This document shows, piece after piece, positions 16,143 to 24,144 of a stretch of 64,000 nucleotides of DNA. Every line of letters starts with the position of its first letter. Positions within the stretch are counted from its first letter, which is position 1. This DNA comes from Ardenticatenales bacterium (GTDB lineage: Bacteria > Chloroflexota > Anaerolineae > Promineifilales > Promineifilaceae): positions 1 through 64,000 of the forward strand of contig JACKBM010000012.1 of assembly GCA_020634575.1 (NCBI GenBank). Reading direction: 5' to 3'. The translations under genes were made by a program, and so were the position numbers. The notes beneath the pieces were generated by a model that was given only the letters and a program-made list of their open reading frames with translations, was not told where the DNA came from and did no database searches.

Positions 16143-17852
16143 TCAGGCTGCCTCCAACCGTTGACACAACTCGGTTGCGTTCAAGAGCTCATGCGCCCAC
16201 CCCAGCCTCTGCCCCAGACGGGCCACCGGCGGGCAGGCTAGCTGGGCCATGTCCAACAGCTGCGGCCGGCAGAAGATCCTCGTCGTCGCGTCGTAAGCCA
16301 ACAGCTCACCAGCTTTCATAATCAAGGTGCGGGGCAGATGGCGGATCACCAACTCCATGTCATGGGTGATCATCAGGATCGTCCGGCCCTGAGCATGAAG
16401 TCCAACCAGAATCGCCATGAGTTCGTCGATACTGCGTTGGTCCAGACCACTGGTTGGTTCGTCCAGAATGAGAATCGGCGTTCCCATCGTCACCACCGAG
16501 GCCACGGACACTTTGCGCCGCAAACCGAAACTGAGCTGTGCCGGCTGCATGTCAGCAAAAGGCAACAGTGAGAAGTCGGCCAGCGCTACGGCGACACGGT
16601 CCGCCACGGTGGCCTCATCCAGGCCCAGGTTAATCGGACCGGCAGCCAACTCCTCGCGCACAGTGGCCGAGTAGATCATGTGGTCCGGGTTCTGAAACAC
16701 GTAACCTACCGTCCGGGCCAGTTCAGCCACCGATTGCCGGGCGATATCCTCGCCGTTCAGGAGAATCCGACCGTGTGAGGGCCGCAACAGCCCATTGAGG
16801 TGCTTGACCAGGGTCGTCTTGCCCGAACCATTCTGGCCCAGAATGGCCACAAAATCTCCGGCCGGTATGGTCAAATCGACCCTCTTGATGGCAGATTGGC
16901 CGGGGCTATAGCTGTGGCTGACCTGTTCCAGTTGCAGTGTGCCATTAGCCGGCGGCAAGCTGTCAACCGCTGTTGACACCTGCCCCACAGACGGCAGCAG
17001 CGGCGCTGCAAGAGCATCGTAGGCTGCCTCACCATCCAAAAAGCAGTACCGTTGACCGCCGCGCCGGGTCAGGCAATCAGCTAACTCAGCCAGCCCCGGC
17101 ACGTGTAAACCCAGCGCCTGCATCGGGCCGGGCGGTAGAAATATTTGCTGTGGTGTGCCGGAGAGAGCGATTTTGCCATTGGCCAGCACCACAACTCGAT
17201 CAGCAAAAGTAGCGATCTGGTCTGCCTCGTGGGAGACCATAACGATGGTCATGCTTTCCTGGTGGCGCAGGCGGTCGATGGCAGCGAAGATTTCCTGTTT
17301 ACCGGCCGGATCCAGATTCGCCGTCGGCTCATCCAGCACCAGCACCGGCGGCTTCAGCGCCAGCATCGCCGCAATCGCCACCCGCTGCTTCTGCCCGCCT
17401 GACAATTCAAACGGCGACCGGGCCCGAAAACCGGCCAACCCAACCAGCTCTAGGGCCCAGTCGATACGGGTTTCCATTTCGGCCGGTGGCAAGCCCAGCG
17501 TTTCCAGACCAAAGGCGATCTCTGCCTCTACGGTGACGTTGAAGAGTTGGGTTTCGGCATTCTGAAAGACCAGCCCGACCGTCTGGGCCAACTCCGCCAC
17601 GGGCGTCTGCTTCGTGTTCTGGCCGTTGACCAGCACCTGACCCCCGATCACGCCACCGGTTGATTGGGGCACGATGCCATTCAAGGCCAGGCAAAGGGTT
17701 GTCTTACCCCCGCCCGTCGCCCCCATGACCGCCACAAACTCGCCTGGTTCCAGGCGCAAATCGACCCCGTCCAGAACCCAGACGGGGTCGTCGTCAGCCG
17801 AGTCGCCGGGATAGGCGTAGCTGAGGTTTTCAACCGAGATCAAAGGGGCCAA
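16143..17852 (-). CDS. ecfA: ECF transporter ATPase, tandem EcfA1-EcfA2 fusion
   Basis: 569 residues with two ABC ATPase domains. The first has Walker A GATGGGKTT (about 44-52), signature LSGGQKQR (about 150-157) and Walker B VLVLDEPTANLD. The second has Walker A GQNGSGKTT (about 339-347) and Walker B LILDEPTSGLDQ. The second signature is degenerate, reading LSFGLRRK instead of LSGGQ(Q/R). This suggests one canonical and one non-canonical ATP site, as in several asymmetric ABC pairs. Fusion of the two ATPases in one chain is known in ECF systems. It lies between the broken S-component gene (six bases upstream) and ecfT (three bases downstream). Confidence 0.92.
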   Translation of the reverse strand: MAPLISVENLSYAYPGDSADDDPVWVLDGVDLRLEPGEFVAVMGATGGGKTTLCLALNGIVPQSTGGVIGGQVLVNGQNTKQTPVAELAQTVGLVFQNAETQLFNVTVEAEIAFGLETLGLPPAEMETRIDWALELVGLAGFRARSPFELSGGQKQRVAIAAMLALKPPVLVLDEPTANLDPAGKQEIFAAIDRLRHQESMTIVMVSHEADQIATFADRVVVLANGKIALSGTPQQIFLPPGPMQALGLHVPGLAELADCLTRRGGQRYCFLDGEAAYDALAAPLLPSVGQVSTAVDSLPPANGTLQLEQVSHSYSPGQSAIKRVDLTIPAGDFVAILGQNGSGKTTLVKHLNGLLRPSHGRILLNGEDIARQSVAELARTVGYVFQNPDHMIYSATVREELAAGPINLGLDEATVADRVAVALADFSLLPFADMQPAQLSFGLRRKVSVASVVTMGTPILILDEPTSGLDQRSIDELMAILVGLHAQGRTILMITHDMELVIRHLPRTLIMKAGELLAYDATTRIFCRPQLLDMAQLACPPVARLGQRLGWAHELLNATELCQRLEAA

Positions 17853-17858
17853 ACGAAA

Positions 17859-18381
17859 TTACCGTTCCTGGAATGAAGCTTTGCCACCTAACTGATCGAT
17901 CTGCGGATAAGCGCGCTTTACCAGCTGATATAGTCCCAGCCCCAGAACGCCTAATCCTACCTGGAAAAGATTGATGGGTATCTCTGCAGCCGCCACACGG
18001 AAACCCAGGTCATAAAAGAGGGCGCCACCCACAAAATAAATGGCTACCAATGCCAGGCCACCAGCGATCCAGGCGATAAGCATTCCCTGCGTACCTTTAC
18101 GCCAGCCTAAATACCCGGTCAAGGCACCTAGACAGCTATGGGCAATCAAAGTAAGCGGCGCGTAGCTACAGCTGGCAAATCGAGGTGAGCATCGGCCGTA
18201 CACCACCAACCAGCGGCGATACCACCGACAACGGGCCCAAACGCCAGAGCGATAAACACCTCGGCAATTGCGCCCGGATGAGTATAACCTGCCGTTGGTG
18301 CAAATGGCACCTGAATCGAACGAATAAGGACAGCCACGATGGCGATACAGATCGCCATCAGGTAATGCGCTGGACGTTCAT
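17859..18381 (-). pseudogene. ECF transporter substrate-binding (S) component, two frameshifts
   Basis: The natural start is ATG 18381, with GAGGAG six bases upstream. Translation runs MNVQRIT and then hits TGA. The homologous sequence continues one frame over as LMAICIAIVAVLIRSIQVPF...AEVFIALAFGPVVGGIAAG. Near 18165-18200 the frame shifts again, to SYAPLTLIAHSCLGALTGYLGW and on to the stop at 17859. Joined, the pieces give a standard multi-helix S component of about 173 residues. A single missing base in the run ACCTG around 18360 and one more indel near 18180 would explain both breaks. Either the gene is dying, or these are assembly errors. The ATPase and T component downstream are intact, so the transporter would need a different S subunit if this one is dead. 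The substrate is unassigned. Confidence 0.8.
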
Positions 18382-18608
18382 GACTTTCTCCTCTGTGTGT
18401 GGCGATGGGTTATGTCGCCGATTGCCAGTCAGCGCATCGCCAGATCTTCACCAACTCATGCAGCAAGCGCCCGATCATAACAGCCTCAATTCGGGCCAAG
18501 CGATCAAGTGGACCTAATCTTATGACAGAAAGCAGGGGAATTAAAGGCCACTTTGTCGGCAAGGGTGGAGCTGGCTGGCACATTGAACCATGCCTTCAGC
18601 GAATCCAC

Positions 18609-18723
18609 CCGACATTTCCTGAGCCTCTGCCTGGGGCCTGGCGTGCCGAGCAGCAGAGGAAGGATCCTTCGCCTGCTGCTCAATCCACGCCCGGCCCCAT
18701 GGCAGAGGCTCAGGAAATGTCGG
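18609..18723. repeat. 115-bp near-perfect palindrome (fold-back element)
   Basis: Arms 18609-18631 and 18701-18723 are perfect 23-bp complements. Inside them a 14-bp block pairs with one mismatch, and GAGCAGCAG pairs with CTGCTGCTC. The centre is a GGATCC at 18662-18667. The whole element could form a cruciform or one long RNA hairpin. It lies between the ECF operon and the DUF1877-like gene. The rest of the 355-bp gap (18382-18736) shows no gene; I see no recognisable riboswitch in front of the S component. Confidence 0.9.
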
Positions 18724-18736
18724 ATTTACTAGGATT

Positions 18737-19231
18737 TCAGCCAAGAGTGACAATCATTGCCTGTCCCTGGGCAGCAGCCTCTAAAACGTGTTGCCGCCAG
18801 GTAACGAAATACGGAAGAAGATAGTCCAAAGCGTCTTCGTCCTGCCAGATACGTGGATAGGTACCGGCGCCAGCTAACCAGCCGGGATCATACAACTCTC
18901 GAAATATCACTTCATCGACAGACGCCAGCAATGTCGCCAACTGTTCCACAGCGGCCGGGGCAATGGCGGAGCACCAAAACATTTCTTCAGAAAGCAGGGT
19001 TATCCCACCAAAGAACGGCGATTCGTAGGTCAGAGCATGTTGCTCAGCATAACGTGCCAGGATAGCATTGCTGGCAGCCCAGCTCTTATCAAGTGACCAG
19101 GACCACAACGGTTCATAAGTCACCGTTTTGCCAGCCAAAAACGCATCAGAGTCAGCTCGTAAAGCTTCATATTGAGTGGCGCTGATGCCCTGACATTCGA
19201 CCGTTATCGACACAGTTCTCGTATATCCCAA
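18737..19231 (-). CDS. DUF1877 (YfbM-like) domain protein
   Basis: 164 residues if the TTG at 19231 is used; a GTG six codons later is an alternative and no clear ribosome-binding site separates them. SLDKSWAASNAILARY recalls the DKAWH.....L block of the family. TYPRIWQDEDALDYLLPYF followed by AAAQGQAMIVTL matches the conserved C-terminal part of DUF1877 (YP.IW......L.YLL.YF......A...G.A.L). The function of the family is unknown and the protein is cytoplasmic. The stop codon lies 14 bp from the large palindrome. It is on the same strand as the aminotransferase upstream, 16 bp away. Confidence 0.65.
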   Translation of the reverse strand: MGYTRTVSITVECQGISATQYEALRADSDAFLAGKTVTYEPLWSWSLDKSWAASNAILARYAEQHALTYESPFFGGITLLSEEMFWCSAIAPAAVEQLATLLASVDEVIFRELYDPGWLAGAGTYPRIWQDEDALDYLLPYFVTWRQHVLEAAAQGQAMIVTLG

Positions 19232-19246
19232 ATCGTCAATCGTAAA

Positions 19247-20422
19247 TCAGACAATTGTCTGCATGGCCGCCGTCACCCCGCCCGCCTCATGGGGGATACC
19301 GGCCAGCTGCAGCCCCATCTCGACGCCCGCCAACGTCCCCATCAACATCAACTCGTTGAAGTAGCCGAGGTGACCGATACGGAATAGCTTACCCTTGAGC
19401 GGACCCAGGCCGGTGCCCAGGGACATGTTGAAGCGATCGAGGATGAGGGCACGCAGGGCGTCAGCGTCGTGACCGGCCGGTACCGCCACCGCCGTCAACG
19501 CCGCCGAATGGGCGCTTGGGTTCTGACAGTAGGTCTCAAGCCCCCAGGCAGCCGCCGCGGCCCGCGCCGCCCGGCCGAAACGCGCATGGCGCGCAACCAC
19601 ATTGGCCATGCCCTCCGCCAGCAGCATGTCCAGGGCCACGTCCAGGCCAAACAACAGGTTCGTGGCTGGCGTGTAGGGGTAACTGCCGCTTTCATTGGCT
19701 TTGATGACAGCCTGCCATTCCCAGAAAGCCCGCGGCAGCCGCGCATTCGCCGTCGCTGCCAACGCCTTCTCACTCACGGCGCAAAAGCCCAGCCCGGGCG
19801 GTAGCATCAACCCTTTTTGCGAGGCGGCAATGGTCACGTCCACGCCCCATTCGTCATGGCGATAGTCATGGACAGCCAGCGAGGAGACAACGTCGACCAT
19901 CAACAGCGCCCCGTGCCCGGCGCCATCCAGCGCGCGGCGGACCGCCGCGACATCATTCAGCACCCCGGTTGAGGTCTCGTTGTGAACCAGGGCCACAGCC
20001 TTAATTTGACCGCCTTTGTCCTCAGCCAGCCGCGCTTCCAGAGCCGCCGGAGCAACGCCCTGACGCCAATCGCTTTCCAGGCGCTCAACCTGCAAGCCCA
20101 GCTTTTCAGCCACGACGCACCAGAGGCTGGCAAAATGGCCGGTGGCGCAGACCAGCACGGTGTCGCCTGGGGACAGTGTATTGACCAGCGCCGCTTCCCA
20201 GGCGCCGCGGCCGGACGAGGGGTAGATGATGATCGGTTGGCTGGTCTGGAAAATGGGTTGGAGGTTCTCGAGTAACCGGCCGGTCAGCCGGCGAAATTCC
20301 GGACCACGATGATCGATTGTCGACCGGGCAATGGCCAGAGCAACCGGCTCCGGCAAATTGGTGGGACCCGGGATTTGCAAAAAGTGACGGCCAGCAGGGG
20401 GGGAGGTAGAATCAGTTGCCAT
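19247..20422 (-). CDS. Class V aminotransferase, alanine--glyoxylate/PucG-like
   Basis: 391 residues from ATG 20422. A fold-type I PLP enzyme. It opens with LQIPGPTNLPEPV, the typical start of alanine-glyoxylate and (S)-ureidoglycine-glyoxylate aminotransferases. SSGRGAWEAAL binds the cofactor phosphate, MVDVVSSLA holds the PLP-pairing aspartate, and AASQKGLMLPPGLGF holds the Schiff-base lysine (about K203). Activity would move an amino group from Ala, Ser or a related donor to a 2-oxo acid. No Shine-Dalgarno precedes the ATG; a TAAAAT box ends six bases before it, so the mRNA is probably leaderless. It is divergent from a second class V enzyme, with 29 bp between the two start codons. Confidence 0.9.
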   Translation of the reverse strand: MATDSTSPPAGRHFLQIPGPTNLPEPVALAIARSTIDHRGPEFRRLTGRLLENLQPIFQTSQPIIIYPSSGRGAWEAALVNTLSPGDTVLVCATGHFASLWCVVAEKLGLQVERLESDWRQGVAPAALEARLAEDKGGQIKAVALVHNETSTGVLNDVAAVRRALDGAGHGALLMVDVVSSLAVHDYRHDEWGVDVTIAASQKGLMLPPGLGFCAVSEKALAATANARLPRAFWEWQAVIKANESGSYPYTPATNLLFGLDVALDMLLAEGMANVVARHARFGRAARAAAAAWGLETYCQNPSAHSAALTAVAVPAGHDADALRALILDRFNMSLGTGLGPLKGKLFRIGHLGYFNELMLMGTLAGVEMGLQLAGIPHEAGGVTAAMQTIV

Positions 20423-20428
20423 CTGCAA

Positions 20429-20434
20429 ATTTTA
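20429..20434 (-). promoter_or_regulatory. -10 box for a leaderless aminotransferase mRNA
   Basis: TAAAAT on the minus strand ends six bases before the ATG at 20422. The same short stretch carries the GGAGGAG ribosome-binding site of the divergent gene at 20452, so the two divergent starts share about 30 bp. No good -35 box is visible. Confidence 0.45.
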
Positions 20435-20451
20435 CCGGAGGAGATCCCGTT

Positions 20452-21624
20452 ATGAAAACGCCCGATTTTGCTGCCGTTCGCGCTGAATTTCCCCGTGCCA
20501 ACGATAAACTCTGGCTAGGCGCTGCCGAAACCCATCCTTTCAGCATCCATCACCTGGAGGCGATCCAGCGCTACAGCGAGTTCCGCGCCTATGGCCCCGG
20601 CGACGACCGCCATTCCTACACGCCCGAAATGCAGGCCGAGACCAAAGCCCGCTTCGCCGCCCTGATCAACGCCCAACCCGACGAGATCGCCTTTGTCCAG
20701 AGCACCACCGACGGCGAGAACATCGTCCTGGCCGGGCTGGGTTTGCCGGCTGCGGGTGGCAACATCGTCATCGACGATCTTCATTTTGAAGCGTCCAAAT
20801 ATCTGTACACCCGGCTGGCCGACAGCGGCCAGATTGAATTGCGGGTTGTGCCCCATCGCGATTGGCAGATCGACATGGCCGACGTGGAAGCAGCCATCGA
20901 CGACGACACGAGCCTGGTCTCGCTCGCCCTGGTTTCCCAGGTCAATGGCTACAAGGCGGATATCAAACGGATCAGCGACATCGCCCACGCCCACGGCGCC
21001 TACCTTTACACCGACATCATCCAGGGCGTCGGCGCCACGCCGATCGACGTCGAGGCGATGGGTATCGACTTCTGCGCCACCAGCACCTACAAATGGCTTA
21101 TGGGCGACTTCGGCATCGGTTTTCTGTATGTGAAAAAAGAGTTGCAGGGCGAGGTGCTCAAACAGACGCGCTACGGGCTGCGTCAGATCAAATCGATGGC
21201 CGACTACACCTTTGAGGTCCATCCCGATGCCTCCCGCTACGAAGGCACCAGTTCGATGCCCTTTTTGCCGGGCATCTGCGTCTACGAAGGGTTGAAGATT
21301 ATCGAGCGGCTCGGCGTGGACAACATCGTCGCCCACGCCCAACCGTTGGTTGAGCGGCTGCAGGAATCGATGCCCATGCTCGGCTACCAGCCCATCACCC
21401 CAATCGACAACCCAACGGCGATCGTCAGCTTCCTGGTCGATGATGTCCCGGCCACAAAAGCGAAACTGGACAAAGCCTTTGGCGACCAGGTCCTCTCCTT
21501 CCGCCAATGGTACCTGACAGATGACAACGGCGAACGCCAACGCGTCGACGGCATCCGCTTCGGCATCTCCGTCTACAACAACCACGACGACATCGACCGC
21601 CTCCTCAACGCGCTCGATAGTTAG
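20452..21624 (+). CDS. Class V aminotransferase (cysteine desulfurase/selenocysteine lyase-like)
   Basis: 390 residues from ATG 20452 with GGAGGAG about ten bases upstream. A PLP enzyme of the SufS/CsdA-like branch. STTDGENIVLAGLGL gives the phosphate-binding region, YTDIIQGVGATPID contains the cofactor-pairing aspartate, and CATSTYKWLMGDFGIGF carries the PLP lysine (about K214). The usual active-site cysteine loop of cysteine desulfurases is not evident (YEGTSSMPFLPGIC lies in that area), so a different lyase or epimerase-like reaction is likely. The promoter must lie inside the start of the divergent gene. A long inverted repeat terminator-like structure follows at 21632. Confidence 0.85.
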   Translation: MKTPDFAAVRAEFPRANDKLWLGAAETHPFSIHHLEAIQRYSEFRAYGPGDDRHSYTPEMQAETKARFAALINAQPDEIAFVQSTTDGENIVLAGLGLPAAGGNIVIDDLHFEASKYLYTRLADSGQIELRVVPHRDWQIDMADVEAAIDDDTSLVSLALVSQVNGYKADIKRISDIAHAHGAYLYTDIIQGVGATPIDVEAMGIDFCATSTYKWLMGDFGIGFLYVKKELQGEVLKQTRYGLRQIKSMADYTFEVHPDASRYEGTSSMPFLPGICVYEGLKIIERLGVDNIVAHAQPLVERLQESMPMLGYQPITPIDNPTAIVSFLVDDVPATKAKLDKAFGDQVLSFRQWYLTDDNGERQRVDGIRFGISVYNNHDDIDRLLNALDS

Positions 21625-21631
21625 TTATTTT

Positions 21632-21694
21632 GCCACGGATTAACACGGATTTATCAGGATTCTTCTTATAAGAAATCCGTGCCTAATCCGTGGC
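21632..21694. terminator. Long inverted repeat between convergent genes
   Basis: Arms 21632-21652 and 21673-21694 pair over 20 bases with one small bulge, around a 20-nt loop. They carry the GCCACGGATTA and CACGGATTT words seen in intergenic hairpins of many bacteria. It sits between convergent genes (stops at 21624 and 21705) and is suited to end transcription from both sides. Confidence 0.6.
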
Positions 21695-21704
21695 CAACTC
21701 TTCA

Positions 21705-22430
21705 TTAAAGCTGGCGCAGGATTTCGTTGCGTTTGGTCTGGTATTCGGCTTCAGTGATCAGCTTTTTCTCGTAAAGCTGCTGGAGCGCCTGCAGGCGTTT
21801 TTCGGCGGTCTGGCTAGTATCCATCATCTCAAATTCGAAGCCACCCAGGTTGCCTTGCAGAATGTCCGGGATGCCGTCGCCGTCTTTGTCCGGCAGCGCC
21901 GCCATCGCCTGGTCAAATTGGCGCCGAACGTCGGCGGGCATGTCGGCCGCGCTGTTGTATTGACGGCCGTCGATGACATAGCTGGAGCTGGTGGTGGTGA
22001 AGGTCTGGCTCTGGGGCGCTGTGGGTGATGTCCAGGTAGCTGATTCCTGGGGCCAGGGGCGGCCCATTTTGGGGAGAACCGGCCGGTTACGCCAGTAATT
22101 GATCGCGTACAGGAATGGCCAGACCAGCAAAAAGAAAAAAGCGATATGAGCGACTAGAGGCGGTAAAAACAGCCGGCTGTACGGGATTTCTGCCGGGCCA
22201 GCGCCCGTATCGCAGTAAAAAGTCGTTTTGGTATTGAGCCCATCGCTCCCCAAGGTTTGCACGGTGCTGTAGCTCATCTCACCTTCACTGCAAACGACCG
22301 GCGCCAAAGCCAGCCCCGCCCGCGGCGCCAGCAGCAACGCCCACAGCGGCGCAAAGACAATGGCCATAAATAGCGTTATAAAAAAGCTGCTAACCCCAGA
22401 TTTCACAACACGACCGAGCCATGTATCCAT
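21705..22430 (-). CDS. Membrane protein with calcium-loop motif and C-terminal SHOCT domain
   Basis: 241 residues from ATG 22430 with GGAGGG five bases upstream. There are two hydrophobic helices (about 15-36 and 88-112) with an extracytoplasmic loop containing two cysteines (VCSEGE and FYCDTG). A Ser/Thr/Gln-rich linker and the motif DKDGDGIPDIL (about 183-193) follow; the latter resembles calcium-binding DxDxDG loops of thrombospondin type 3 or dockerin kind. The last 31 residues are a SHOCT domain (LQALQQLYEKKLITEAEY), a short helical module of unknown binding role. The overall function is not known. It is divergent from the PEP-mutase-like gene, with a palindrome between them. Confidence 0.75.
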   Translation of the reverse strand: MDTWLGRVVKSGVSSFFITLFMAIVFAPLWALLLAPRAGLALAPVVCSEGEMSYSTVQTLGSDGLNTKTTFYCDTGAGPAEIPYSRLFLPPLVAHIAFFFLLVWPFLYAINYWRNRPVLPKMGRPWPQESATWTSPTAPQSQTFTTTSSSYVIDGRQYNSAADMPADVRRQFDQAMAALPDKDGDGIPDILQGNLGGFEFEMMDTSQTAEKRLQALQQLYEKKLITEAEYQTKRNEILRQL

Positions 22431-22525
22431 TACTGCCCTCCAACCAGGCCACAATCACCGGCCAATGGTCCACAGGCTAGCGATTTCCCGAGGTAGTGTC
22501 AAGCCGGCCGGTCAGGAATATGAAT

Positions 22526-22579
22526 GAGGGGTTGGCTAACCCGTCGGGTGCGGCGACCCGACGGGTTAGCCAACCCCTC
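22526..22579. repeat. Perfect 24-bp inverted repeat with ACCCGTCGGGT core
   Basis: Arms 22526-22549 and 22556-22579 are perfectly complementary, with a 6-nt loop GCGGCG. The inner end of each arm is ACCCGTCGGGT (or its complement). It lies between divergent start codons, so it is not a terminator of either neighbour. It belongs to the same palindrome family as the copies at 50544 and 62645 and the tandem array at 13850. Confidence 0.9.
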
Positions 22580-22668
22580 GCCGCCACAGCGCAACACCGA
22601 TATTCGTTATGGAACAATCAGGCCCGGTTACCGTACAATAGGCGTCATTCAAACTTGAGGAAATTATC

Positions 22669-23484
22669 ATGACATCCCAACTCGAAAAAGCAGAGCGATT
22701 TCGTGACCTTCACCTGGGTCCGGACACATTCTTTATCCCCAACCCATGGGATGCCGGCTCGGCCAGGCTCTTGCAAGGTCTTGGCTATCAGGCGCTGGCC
22801 ACGACCAGTTCCGGCTTCGCGTTCACCCTGGGCCGGCTGGATGGCCAGGTCAGCCTGGACGAGAAGCTGGCCCACATCCGCGCCCTCAGCGAGGCCACCG
22901 ACATCCCCCTCAGCGCCGACCTGGAGAACTGTTTTGCCGACGAGCCGGCAGCAGCCGCGGAAACAATTCGGCTGGCAGCTGAAGCCGGCGCCGTGGGCGG
23001 CTCCATCGAGGATTACAGCAACAACCCGGACGACCCAATCTATGATTTCGACCTGGCCGTGGCACGGGTTCAGGCGGCGGTGGCCATGGCCCAATCGCTG
23101 CCCTTCCCTTTTACGCTGACAGCCCGCGCCGAAAATCTGCTGCATGGGGTCGGCGATATCGATGAGGCCATTCGCCGCCTGCAAGCGTTCGCGGCCGCCG
23201 GCGCTGACGTGTTGTATGCTCCGGGTCTGCGCACGCTGGCTGATGTCAAACGAGTCACCAGCGCCGTTAACAAGCCAGTCAATGTGTTGGGAACGATGGT
23301 GGCAGGCGCCAGTCTGGCCGACTTCAGCGCCGCCGGCGTAAAGCGGGTCAGCGTGGGCGGCTCCATGACCTTTGCTACCGTCGCCAAGGCCATCGAGGCC
23401 GGCCGCTCCTTACTGGAGACCGGGAATTATGATTGGGCCAGCAACCGGCTCAGGCCCGGCGAACTGGCCGGCCTGTTAGGCTAA
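22669..23484 (+). CDS. Isocitrate lyase/PEP mutase superfamily enzyme
   Basis: 271 residues from ATG 22669, with GAGG about eight bases upstream and a TACAAT -10 box at 22634-22639. A TIM-barrel enzyme. FIPNPWDAGSARLL is the typical N-terminal strand, ATTSSGFAFTLGR the second, and PLSADLENCF holds the metal-binding acidic residues. SIEDYSN and LTARAENLL follow in the usual order. The catalytic KKC(G)H loop of isocitrate lyase proper is absent, which places it in the PEP mutase / oxaloacetate hydrolase / carboxyvinyl-phosphonate branch. It acts on a C-C or C-P bond of a 2-oxo or enol acid; the substrate is unknown. A DUF6940-like gene starts 51 bp downstream on the same strand. Confidence 0.88.
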   Translation: MTSQLEKAERFRDLHLGPDTFFIPNPWDAGSARLLQGLGYQALATTSSGFAFTLGRLDGQVSLDEKLAHIRALSEATDIPLSADLENCFADEPAAAAETIRLAAEAGAVGGSIEDYSNNPDDPIYDFDLAVARVQAAVAMAQSLPFPFTLTARAENLLHGVGDIDEAIRRLQAFAAAGADVLYAPGLRTLADVKRVTSAVNKPVNVLGTMVAGASLADFSAAGVKRVSVGGSMTFATVAKAIEAGRSLLETGNYDWASNRLRPGELAGLLG

Positions 23485-23535
23485 TGGCTTTGCCAATTCG
23501 CCCGGAGCAGCCGGACGCAGCCCGGCATTTTCGTC

Positions 23536-24144
23536 ATGATGGCTAATTTCACCGCCCACGAACAGGTGGGCCAACCGGCCGGTACCCAACTTTACCGGCT
23601 GCAACAAGACGACCAGACCCTGAGCTTCAGGGACGTCATCAACTTCTGGCGCACAAACCCAGAGTTTGCCGCTTTCTTTGCCCAGTTGCTGGCCGCTTCA
23701 CCTTATCGCGACTTCCGCTGGGAAACGCCGCCGCTCACAATCGCCAGCCTGGGCCAACCCTTTGAGTTTGCCCTGCATGACAGCCCCGGTCTGGCACCTT
23801 TTCCCCAAAAAGCCGCCTTTGCGCCGCAGTTTGCCGCCCAACCCGGCAACGAACCGGCCATCGCCTTCAGCAACCTCGGCGGGGATGCTATCCTCGTCGT
23901 GCCGCGCCCGCTGGTTGATGACGCCCACTACCGGCACCTGGCCAGTTTTTGCCGCGGCGCCCCAGCCGAACAGCAGATCGCGCTCTGGCAACTGGTCGGC
24001 GAACAGATGGCGGAACGGGTGGGCGACCGGCCGGTCTGGCTCAGCACCGCCGGCGGCGGCGTCGCCTGGCTCCATGTTCGCCTCGACGACCGCCCCAAAT
24101 ATTATCGACACGGCCCTTACCGCCAGCTCCCGCACCGTCCATGA
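23536..24144 (+). CDS. DUF6940-like protein
   Basis: 202 residues, no signal peptide or membrane segment. It has a FRWETPPLT block near residue 55, FEFALHDSPGLAPF, FSNLGGDAILVVPRPL, and near the end RPVWLSTAGGGVAWLHVRLDDR followed by PKYYRHGPYR. I recognise this as a conserved family of unknown function, often 180-210 residues long, labelled DUF6940 from memory. The order and spacing of blocks fit a full-length member. The stop codon overlaps the ATG of the MATE transporter gene by four bases (ATGA), so the two are translationally coupled. Confidence 0.7.
   Translation: MMANFTAHEQVGQPAGTQLYRLQQDDQTLSFRDVINFWRTNPEFAAFFAQLLAASPYRDFRWETPPLTIASLGQPFEFALHDSPGLAPFPQKAAFAPQFAAQPGNEPAIAFSNLGGDAILVVPRPLVDDAHYRHLASFCRGAPAEQQIALWQLVGEQMAERVGDRPVWLSTAGGGVAWLHVRLDDRPKYYRHGPYRQLPHRP

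Noticed and set aside
18541..18824. Small open frames on both strands with nearly the same peptide
   Set aside because: The likeness comes from the 115-bp palindrome; both frames lack start signals.
23949..24140. N-terminal extension of the MATE transporter
   Set aside because: Arg/Pro-rich shadow of the upstream gene in another frame; the transporter fold starts just after ATG 24141.
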